From positions 1 through 38,549 of the forward strand of contig JBEKKU010000008.1 of NCBI GenBank assembly GCA_050010575.1: a DNA stretch of 38,549 bases. Reading direction: 5' to 3'. Made by a program: the position numbers and the translations under genes. The DNA comes from Palsa-1188 sp050010575 (lineage in GTDB: Bacteria; Bacillota; DSM-12270; Thermacetogeniales; Thermacetogeniaceae). The notes under the pieces were generated by a model. That model did no database searches, was not told the origin of the DNA, and saw only the letters and a program-made list of their open reading frames with translations. Positions 8,814 through 15,121 of this stretch are shown one piece after another (the first letter of the stretch is position 1; every line of letters begins with the position of its first letter).

Positions 8814-9584
8814 ATGCGTCCTATTTTATTTCAAATTGGTTGGCTGCGAGTCTATAGCTACGGCTTTTTTGTGGCCCTGGGCATCTTGGCGGCGACCCTG
8901 TGGCTGGTCCGAAAGGTTGAAAAGAAAGGAGTGCCGTCACAATTCGTGATCGACTTCGTGCTCCTGGAGGTGATCGCGGGCATCGTCGGGGCACGGCTGG
9001 CTTACATCATTCTGTACGACCCCGGGTACTACCTCAGCCACCCCTGGCAGATATTTATGCTGCAGCAGGGCGGGATGGCCTTTTACGGTTCGCTGGCGCT
9101 CGGCCTGATCGCTGCTATCGTCTACTTGCGCAAGACCAGAATCCCCGTCCTGGCCTTCTTCGATCTGGCAGCGCCCAGTGTGATGCTGGGCTATGCTATC
9201 GGCCGCTTCGGCTGCTTCTTCAACGGTTGCTGCTATGGCAGGCCAACCACTTGGGCCTGGGGCATCGTCTTCCCGGCGGTGGATGACCTCGCCCGCTATC
9301 CGACCCAGTTATTTTCAGTCGTCGCCGGACTACTGATTTTCCTTATCCTGGAGTTTGTCTCCACCCGCATCAGGTTCCGGGGCCAGGTGGTGGCCTCTTT
9401 GTTCATTCTTTATGGCCTTACTCGCTCCGTGATCGAATATTTCCGGGAGAATAGCACCTTCTGGGGCGGTGGTACGGCCTCCCTGGCTGCTTTAGGCATT
9501 GCCGTAGCCGGAGGTGTATTCTATTGGTACCTGGCGCGGAAAGCGATCGATCCTGCCGCATCTGATCTGCAGCCGGATAATTGA
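8814..9584 (+). CDS. lgt: Phosphatidylglycerol-prolipoprotein diacylglyceryl transferase
   Basis: Integral membrane enzyme that attaches diacylglycerol to the lipobox Cys of prolipoproteins. The 256-residue protein has about seven hydrophobic segments. The Lgt signature GYAIGRFGCFFNGCCYGRPT lies near residues 125-144, and GGMAFYGSLALG near 86-97 fits the substrate-binding motif. The ATG follows AAAGGCGG. The preceding 218-base gap after tsaD shows no gene. Confidence 0.95.
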   Translation: MRPILFQIGWLRVYSYGFFVALGILAATLWLVRKVEKKGVPSQFVIDFVLLEVIAGIVGARLAYIILYDPGYYLSHPWQIFMLQQGGMAFYGSLALGLIAAIVYLRKTRIPVLAFFDLAAPSVMLGYAIGRFGCFFNGCCYGRPTTWAWGIVFPAVDDLARYPTQLFSVVAGLLIFLILEFVSTRIRFRGQVVASLFILYGLTRSVIEYFRENSTFWGGGTASLAALGIAVAGGVFYWYLARKAIDPAASDLQPDN

Positions 9585-9587
9585 GAC

Positions 9588-10946
9588 ATGTATCCATACA
9601 TCTTATGGTCAGCGGCCAGCAGAGAGAATGTCCTGCCCCTCACCTCCACCTGCAACCTCAGGTGCGTCTTTTGCAGCAATCATCAGAACCCCAAGGGTGT
9701 GCAGGCATACACGGTCCCGCACCTGGCCCTGCCCCTGGTCAGCAGGCTGATTGCCTGCCTGGACCCTGGAAGGAAAATTATCATCGGAGAGGCAGCTACC
9801 CGCATCACTGAAGGCGAACCCTTCACCCACCCGCTGATCTGGCAGGTGCTGGAGGCGGTCCGACAGTGTCACCCTGGCACACCCCTGCAGATCACCACCA
9901 ATGGCACCCTGCTAAACCGGACGGCCGTAAACCGGCTGGCCAAACTGGAACCACTGTCGGTCAACCTGTCTCTGAACAGCGCCACTCCTGAAGGGCGATA
10001 CCTGCTAATGGGCGACCGGAAACCGGGTCGCGCCCTGGAGGCCGCCCGCCTGCTTGGCGAGGCGGGCATCGAGTACCATGGCAGCCTGGTGGCCATGCCG
10101 CACCTGGTCGGCTGGCATGACCTCGCGGATACCTGCAGCTTTTTGCAGGACCAGGGGGCGGCCACCATCCGGATCTTCCTGCCCGGATTTACCAAGCTGG
10201 CGGCCCCCTGGCTGCGTTTCCGCCCCGAGGAGACATACCGGCAGTTGCGCCTGTGGGTGCACCGGCAGCAGGAAAGCCTGCGCATTCCCCTGCTGCTGGA
10301 GCCGCCCCCGCTCAGCGCCGGAGAATGCCTGAAGGCCGAGATCGCCGGGGTGATCGCCGGTTCCCCGGCTGCACGGGCTGGGCTGCAGCGCGGGGACACG
10401 ATCGCCGCCGTATACGGCCGGCCGGTGCGCTGCAGGACCGAGGCCTTCCGGTTGGCAGAACGGTTCGCGCATCCAGTGCTGGATATTGTCAGGCCCGGAT
10501 TGCTTGCGGCCAACGAGTCGCTCACTGTTTTCAAAAGGAGATCCGACAGATCAGGCCTGGTGATGCACCACGACCTGGATTGGAACCTGGTGGAGAATGC
10601 CGCCCGGGTGATCCGCCGCTATCAGGCCAGGCGGGTCCTGGTTCTGACCTCTGTCTGGGGCTTCCCCTGGCTTCATATGGTGCTGCCCGAGTGGAGGAGA
10701 GCCTGCGGGGAGGTGCATCTGGCGGCTGTGCCCAATCGCTTTTTCGGGGGTTCCATAGCTGCTGCCGGACTGCTGACCACCCTTGACTTTGCCTCTGCCA
10801 TCACCGTCATCAGGCGCCAGTCTGAACAGGACTATGACCTGCTGCTACTGCCAGGCATTGCCTTCGACAGCCGGGGGCGCGACCTGCTGGGCCGGTCGTA
10901 TAGGCATCTTCAGGCTATGACAAAGGGAGACATCGTCCCTGTGTGA
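9588..10946 (+). CDS. Radical SAM protein with internal PDZ domain and DUF512-like C-terminus
   Basis: Predicted [4Fe-4S]/S-adenosylmethionine radical enzyme of unknown substrate. The cluster motif C-N-L-R-C-V-F-C is at residues 22-29 (C22, C26, C29). The segment IAGVIAGSPAARAGLQRGD followed by IAAVYGRPV near residues 250-285 is a PDZ-like domain. The C-terminal 120 residues contain VPNRFFGGSIAAAGLLT, which resembles the conserved part of DUF512. In the DUF512 proteins I know, the PDZ domain precedes the radical SAM domain; here it follows it. The ATG lies three bases after the lgt stop with no evident ribosome-binding site of its own, so coupling to lgt is likely. Confidence 0.75.
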   Translation: MYPYILWSAASRENVLPLTSTCNLRCVFCSNHQNPKGVQAYTVPHLALPLVSRLIACLDPGRKIIIGEAATRITEGEPFTHPLIWQVLEAVRQCHPGTPLQITTNGTLLNRTAVNRLAKLEPLSVNLSLNSATPEGRYLLMGDRKPGRALEAARLLGEAGIEYHGSLVAMPHLVGWHDLADTCSFLQDQGAATIRIFLPGFTKLAAPWLRFRPEETYRQLRLWVHRQQESLRIPLLLEPPPLSAGECLKAEIAGVIAGSPAARAGLQRGDTIAAVYGRPVRCRTEAFRLAERFAHPVLDIVRPGLLAANESLTVFKRRSDRSGLVMHHDLDWNLVENAARVIRRYQARRVLVLTSVWGFPWLHMVLPEWRRACGEVHLAAVPNRFFGGSIAAAGLLTTLDFASAITVIRRQSEQDYDLLLLPGIAFDSRGRDLLGRSYRHLQAMTKGDIVPV

Positions 10947-11013
10947 AAATGAATGAGTTGTAGTGAAGAACTGGTTGACAAAAAAGCTGTCGACCTTTAT
11001 GGATCGGCAGCCC

Positions 11014-11038
11014 GAGCCCTAGGTCAGGGCTCTTTCTA
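11014..11038 (+). terminator. Intrinsic terminator after the radical SAM gene
   Basis: The seven-base arms GAGCCCT (11014-11020) and AGGGCTC (11026-11032) enclose a five-base loop and are followed by TTTCT. The hairpin lies between convergent genes and fits the plus-strand operon best, because the T-run is on that side. Confidence 0.7.
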
Positions 11039-11071
11039 TATGGATGCCAGGGGGCAGGAATCAGGATTGTC

Positions 11072-12037
11072 CTATTTGTAGAAAAGGTGGTTGCCAATCT
11101 GCGCGAGATAGGTAAGCCAGGTATCAAAAAAGGAGCTCTTAGCCTTCTGAGGGTTGTAAAAGTATAGCGCTCCCGCTGTGGGATCCCAGCCGGTGAGGGC
11201 GGCATAGGCCGCGCGGAGGGCTGACGAGCAGGGCGGTTCATAGATGGTGCCGTTGAGTACCGGCTCGAACTGGTAGGTATTAGTATCGTTATCGTGCTGA
11301 AAGACGATGTCCTTAATGGTCTTGGGGAAATTCGGATTGAGAAGCCGGTTGAGCACTACCGCCCCAACTGCTACCTGCCCATCAAAAGGTTCTCCGCCGG
11401 CCTCGGCATTGATCAGTTGGGCCAGTACGTAAGTATCATTGGCGGTGAGCCCGAACCTGGAGGACGCCTGGGCGTTGGATCCGCTGCCCGGCAGCACCAG
11501 TTGCTGCCCCGGATAGATCGTCGTATCCGTTAAACTGTTGGCGTAGACGATAGCATCAATGGTGGTGCCATACTGCTGGGCGATCTGGTCAAGGGTGTCT
11601 CCGGGCCTGACCGTGTACTGCTGGGATGCGGAACCGATACCGCTGGCCTCGGCGATCCCCGAGCTGCTGCTGCCAGCCAGCAGCAGCAGCTGTCCCGGAT
11701 AGATGGCCACCTTCCCCTGGCTGTCCGCTGAAAGGTGGTTCAGGGCGATCAGGCTGTCCACAGTCGTCCCGTAATTTTGGGCAATCTGGTAAAGGTAATC
11801 ACCGGCGACTACCGTATATCGTTTATCGCCGGGAATGGTCAAAACCTGACCGGGCCACAGGTTGCTGCTGGTGTATCCATTGGCGGCCATCAGCTGTTCT
11901 GCAGTGAGGTTGTATTGTTGGGCGATCAGGTAGTAAGTATCTCCGGGCTGGACGGTGTAGGTGGCGGCGAAACTTGTCCCGCTCAGGGCAAGACAAAAGA
12001 AGAGCGCACTAAATGCAATGCTTAAAACTTTACGCAA
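11072..12037 (-). CDS. Exported LysM cell-wall hydrolase, SleB-like
   Basis: Secreted peptidoglycan hydrolase of 321 residues. A signal peptide occupies residues 1-24, with cleavage after TSFA. Three LysM domains follow near 26-69, 73-119 and 140-184; the markers are YTVQPGD, YTVVAGD and YTVRPGD, each ending in a xPGQxLxLxG-type segment. The C-terminal hydrolase_2 domain (residues about 200-321) has LAQLINAEAGGEPFDGQVAVGAV, the core of SleB/CwlJ-type lytic enzymes with a catalytic Glu. It could act in spore germination, in vegetative wall turnover, or both. A c-di-AMP riboswitch lies in its leader, a common arrangement for LysM hydrolases. Confidence 0.92.
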   Translation of the reverse strand: MRKVLSIAFSALFFCLALSGTSFAATYTVQPGDTYYLIAQQYNLTAEQLMAANGYTSSNLWPGQVLTIPGDKRYTVVAGDYLYQIAQNYGTTVDSLIALNHLSADSQGKVAIYPGQLLLLAGSSSSGIAEASGIGSASQQYTVRPGDTLDQIAQQYGTTIDAIVYANSLTDTTIYPGQQLVLPGSGSNAQASSRFGLTANDTYVLAQLINAEAGGEPFDGQVAVGAVVLNRLLNPNFPKTIKDIVFQHDNDTNTYQFEPVLNGTIYEPPCSSALRAAYAALTGWDPTAGALYFYNPQKAKSSFFDTWLTYLAQIGNHLFYK

Positions 12038-12055
12038 AATCTCTCCTCCCTTTCA

Positions 12056-12285
12056 TTGCCTCCGGGGTAAGCTGATGGGTTCGGTGGAAAGGTAAGCCCC
12101 TACCCTGAACACTCAGTGGATTCCGCAGGTTGCTCGCTGCACTGACATCTGCATCCATTGCGAAAAGTTGTCACTCTGAGGATCAGGGATTCACCCCTTG
12201 CATGCCCATGATCGGCATACTTTTTTGGTTCCCCCGTACCGTACTCCTTGGCATAAGAGTACGGATTCGGCAATATCTATTGTTC
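12056..12285 (-). promoter_or_regulatory. Cyclic di-AMP riboswitch (ydaO/yuaA class)
   Basis: Read on the minus strand, the leader of the LysM hydrolase contains the conserved blocks of this class in order: TTGCCGAATCCG, GGTACGGGGGAACCA, GGGGTGAATCCCTGATC, CAGGGTAGGGGCTTACCTTT, then CCGAACCCATCAGCTTACCCC and GGAGGC. The matches are extensive and in the right order. The class is generally an OFF switch for wall hydrolases and potassium or osmolyte transporters when c-di-AMP is high. The aptamer ends about 20 bases before the start codon, so the expression platform may act on the ribosome-binding site. Confidence 0.93.
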
Positions 12286-12575
12286 GTGGCAATTATGCCA
12301 TGGTTTACATAATTGATCAACTGGGAATTGCAGGCAGGGAAGTGATCCCGCTAATGCCTCAGACGAGAATATCTTAAACAAAGGTTATTTTCGCTGCATT
12401 ATTTCACCGGTCTTAAGGAGGTTTTTTTAAATTGCTGTCGAATAGAAATTGAAAGAATTTGAAGTGAATTCGGTGTAAAAAGCGCGGGGGGTGAAAATAA
12501 TTCCTGTTATCCGGCAGGTCCGGAAACAGGTTATAAAACTCAACTACATCAATAATCGAGAAGGGAGGGAATTTG
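12286..12575 (+). promoter_or_regulatory. Leader region of the formate dehydrogenase operon
   Basis: No gene is seen here. The inverted repeat TGGCA-ATTA-TGCCA lies at 12287-12300. A strong SD-like AAGGAGG at 12415-12421 is not followed by a plausible long frame. An 11-bp hairpin with one bulge lies 45 bases before the nuoE-like start: CCTGTT 12503-12508 plus TCCGG 12510-12514, pairing with CCGGA 12520-12524 plus AACAGG 12525-12530. No confident promoter was found; TTGAAA near 12449 is a weak -35 candidate. Confidence 0.45.
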
Positions 12576-13064
12576 ATGTCTGATTGTGGCTGCACCGAAC
12601 CTACCGAGGATCAGCAGGCAAAGGCGTTGGATGCTCTATTCGAGAAATGGAAGGGCATGAATGGGGCGTTGATCCCGATCCTGCAGGGAGCGCAGGAAAT
12701 CTACGGTTATCTTCCCAAGGAAATCATGCTGAAGATTGCCCGGCAATTGAAGCTGCCAGCCAGCCGGATCTTCGGGGTGGTAACTTTTTATGCCCAGTTT
12801 CACCTGCATCCAAGGGGACGCAACATCGCCCGGGTCTGCCTCGGCACTGCCTGCCATGTAAGGGGCGGGGCGAAGATCTTCGAGCAGATGAAGAATGTGC
12901 TCACCGTCGATAGCGGAGAGACGACCCCGGATCTGCGCTACACCCTGGAAACCGTGGCCTGCCTGGGATGCTGCGGCCTGTCGCCGGTGATCATGATCAA
13001 CAACGACACCTACGGCAGTCTGACACCTGATCAGTTGGCCGGTATCTGTGAGAAATACGAGTAG
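12576..13064 (+). CDS. NuoE-like [2Fe-2S] subunit of an NAD(P)-linked formate dehydrogenase complex
   Basis: Thioredoxin-like ferredoxin subunit related to NuoE/HndA/HydC, carrying one [2Fe-2S] cluster. It passes electrons between the flavin subunit and the catalytic subunit in the cytoplasm. The four cluster cysteines are visible as CLGTAC near residues 88-93 and CLGCC near 129-133. The N-terminal ILQGAQEIYGYLPKE and FGVVTFYAQFHL are typical of the family. The ATG at 12576 follows GGAGGG at 12564-12569; an in-frame TTG precedes it. It opens an operon with HndB-like, NuoF-like and FdhA genes, the layout of electron-bifurcating NADP hydrogenase and formate dehydrogenase complexes. Confidence 0.93.
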   Translation: MSDCGCTEPTEDQQAKALDALFEKWKGMNGALIPILQGAQEIYGYLPKEIMLKIARQLKLPASRIFGVVTFYAQFHLHPRGRNIARVCLGTACHVRGGAKIFEQMKNVLTVDSGETTPDLRYTLETVACLGCCGLSPVIMINNDTYGSLTPDQLAGICEKYE

Positions 13065-13089
13065 AGCTTGGTCGATACCGAAAAATAGA

Positions 13090-13189
13090 GAGAGGAGGTG
13101 AGGACACCAGGTTCCCCGCGCTTTATTACGGCTGCCTTTTAAGGCAGCAGGCCGGTTCTGCCGGCCATGAGGCAACCTGGTGGCAAACC
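13090..13189 (+). ncRNA. Structured intergenic RNA element, three-way-junction-like
   Basis: The gap between the NuoE-like and HndB-like genes can fold into a closed junction. A 9-bp perfect outer stem (13105-13113 with 13174-13182) encloses two 6-bp stems, GCTGCC/GGCAGC (13131-13136/13143-13148) and GGCCGG/CCGGCC (13150-13155/13161-13166). The strong SD-like GGAGGTG at 13094-13100 lies just outside the outer stem, and the ATG at 13190 lies seven bases beyond its other end. Folding would therefore bring the SD and the start codon together. The weak local SD (GGTGG) is inside the outer stem. I do not recognise it as a known RNA class. Confidence 0.55.
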
Positions 13190-13561
13190 ATGGTTCTAAA
13201 AAGCAGAGAAGACTTGCAGCAGTTGCGGGCAGAGGCCCAGGCCAACCTAGCCGGAAGAGACGCCGAGATGCCGAAGATCATCATCGGCATGGGCACCTGT
13301 GGCATTGCGGCTGGTGGTCAGGCAGTCTATGACGCCATCCTGGAGGAGTTGAAGAAACAGGACGTCAAGGCTACCGTAGTCCAGACAGGCTGTATCGGGA
13401 TGTGCGTGAAAGAGCCGCTGGTGGATATCCAGCTGCCCGGCAAGGAGCGATTCACCTACGGCAACATCAAACCGGATGACGTGCCGCGCATCATCGAGAG
13501 CCACCTGAAAGGCGGCGCCATAGTGGAGGATCTCGTGGTGGCCCGCTTCGTACAAATATAG
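13190..13561 (+). CDS. HndB-like [2Fe-2S] thioredoxin-fold protein
   Basis: A 123-residue protein of the (2Fe-2S) ferredoxin family seen as HndB in NADP-reducing hydrogenases and as the N-terminal part of long NuoF proteins. Cysteine motifs are GTCGIAAGG near residues 36-44 and TGCIGMC near 66-72; the final tail VEDLVVARFVQI is also typical. Predicted to be an electron-carrying subunit between NuoE-like and NuoF-like partners. The ATG at 13190 lacks a good adjacent ribosome-binding site; see the structured element before it. The NuoF-like gene follows after 26 bases. Confidence 0.88.
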   Translation: MVLKSREDLQQLRAEAQANLAGRDAEMPKIIIGMGTCGIAAGGQAVYDAILEELKKQDVKATVVQTGCIGMCVKEPLVDIQLPGKERFTYGNIKPDDVPRIIESHLKGGAIVEDLVVARFVQI

Positions 13562-13587
13562 AGCTTTAGAGAAAGGAGGGAATTTGA

Positions 13588-15090
13588 GTGACAGAAAATG
13601 ACGTCCAAACTTATAGAGATATGCCCTTTTACAAGAAACAGTTTCGAGTGGCGCTCCGGAATTGCGGGATCGTCGACCCGGAGGTGATCGAAGAGTACAT
13701 CGCCCGGGACGGCTATGAGGCCCTGGCCAAAGTGCTCTACGAGATGACCCCGGAGCAGGTGATCGAGGAGATCAAGATCTCCGGCCTCAGAGGCCGCGGC
13801 GGCGGCGGATTTCCCACCGGCATGAAGTGGGAGTTCTGCCGGCGCTCACCCGGCGATCTGAAGTATCTGATCTGCAATGCTGACGAGGGAGACCCCGGCG
13901 CTTTCATGGACCGCAGCGTGCTCGAAGGAGACCCCCACAGCGAGCTGGAAGGGATGGCCATCGCCGCCTATGCCATCGGCTGCCGCGAGGGTTACATCTA
14001 CTGCCGGGCGGAGTACCCGCTGGCCATCAAGCACCTGAAGCTGGCCATCGCTCAGGCGGAGGCATTGGGGTTGCTGGGGGATAACATCCTCGGCACCGAC
14101 TTCTCCTTCCACCTGCACATCAAGGAGGGGGCCGGCGCCTTTGTCTGCGGCGAGGAGACCGCCCTGATGGCCTCCATCGAGGGACGAAGAGGCATGCCCC
14201 GCGTCAGGCCGCCATTTCCTGCCGTCAAGGGCCTATGGGGCAAGCCATCCAATATCAACAACGTGGAGACCTACGCCAACGTGCCCCAGATCATCCTGCA
14301 CGGCGGTAGCTGGTTCGCCGGCATGGGCACCGAGAAGAGCAAGGGCACCAAGGTCTTCGCCCTGGTCGGCAAGGTCAACAACACCGGCCTGGTGGAAGTG
14401 CCGATGGGGATCACCCTAAGAGAGATCATCTTCGAGATCGGCAACGGCATCATCGGAGGCAAGGCCTACAAGGGCGTGCAGATCGGAGGACCCTCCGGCG
14501 GCTGCATCCCGGCGGCCCTGGTGGACACCCCAGTCGATTACGACTCCCTGATCGCCGCTGGCGCCATGATGGGCTCCGGCGGTATGGTGGTCATGGACGA
14601 GACTACCTGTATGGTCGACCTGGCCCGCTTCTTCCTTAACTTCACCCAGTCCGAATCCTGCGGCAAGTGTACTCCCTGCCGGGAGGGCACCAAGCGCATG
14701 CTGGAGATCCTGACCAGGATCTGCGCCGGTCAGGGCGTGCCGGAGGATATCAATACCCTGGAACGCCTCGGCCGGGTCATCAAGTCAACCGCTCTCTGTG
14801 GATTGGGCAACACTGCCCCGAACCCCGTGCTCTCCACCCTGCGCTATTTTCGCAGCGAATACGAGGCCCACATCCTGGACAAGCGCTGCCCGGCCCATCT
14901 CTGCACCGCTCTGTTGGTCTTTGCCATCGACGAGGAGAAGTGCACCGGCTGCGGACGCTGCAAGAGGGCCTGCCCGGTGGGAGCGATCGCCGGAGAGAAG
15001 AAGGAACCGCACAAGATCGATCCTGCCAAGTGCATCAAGTGCGGCACCTGCTTTGATAAGTGCAAGTTCGAGGCCATCATACGGTCGTAA
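13588..15090 (+). CDS. NuoF-like flavin/NAD(P)-binding subunit with C-terminal 2[4Fe-4S] ferredoxin domain
   Basis: Diaphorase subunit that binds FMN, NAD(P)H and iron-sulfur clusters, related to HndC/HydB/NuoF. The nucleotide and FMN site is GRGGGGFPTG near residue 70, with CNADEGDPGAF and EGAGAFVCGEETAL following. The SLBB region leads into the [4Fe-4S] motif ESCGKCTPCREGTKRM near 356-371. From about 452 two ferredoxin-type motifs appear, CTGCGRCKRACPVGAI and CIKCGTCFDKC. The 500-residue length is lower than HndC because the N-terminal [2Fe-2S] domain is encoded separately by the gene before it. GTG start with GGAGG upstream. Such subunits can bifurcate electrons between NAD(P) and ferredoxin; that is inference here. 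Confidence 0.93.
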   Translation: MTENDVQTYRDMPFYKKQFRVALRNCGIVDPEVIEEYIARDGYEALAKVLYEMTPEQVIEEIKISGLRGRGGGGFPTGMKWEFCRRSPGDLKYLICNADEGDPGAFMDRSVLEGDPHSELEGMAIAAYAIGCREGYIYCRAEYPLAIKHLKLAIAQAEALGLLGDNILGTDFSFHLHIKEGAGAFVCGEETALMASIEGRRGMPRVRPPFPAVKGLWGKPSNINNVETYANVPQIILHGGSWFAGMGTEKSKGTKVFALVGKVNNTGLVEVPMGITLREIIFEIGNGIIGGKAYKGVQIGGPSGGCIPAALVDTPVDYDSLIAAGAMMGSGGMVVMDETTCMVDLARFFLNFTQSESCGKCTPCREGTKRMLEILTRICAGQGVPEDINTLERLGRVIKSTALCGLGNTAPNPVLSTLRYFRSEYEAHILDKRCPAHLCTALLVFAIDEEKCTGCGRCKRACPVGAIAGEKKEPHKIDPAKCIKCGTCFDKCKFEAIIRS

Positions 15091-15121
15091 GGAACTGTAG
15101 GGGAAGAGGAGCGTGAGAAAA

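Noticed and set aside
13098..13142. Short leader-peptide frame starting at GTG 13098
   Set aside because: The GTG is itself part of the SD-like sequence, leaving no ribosome-binding site, and the 14-codon product has no recognisable feature.
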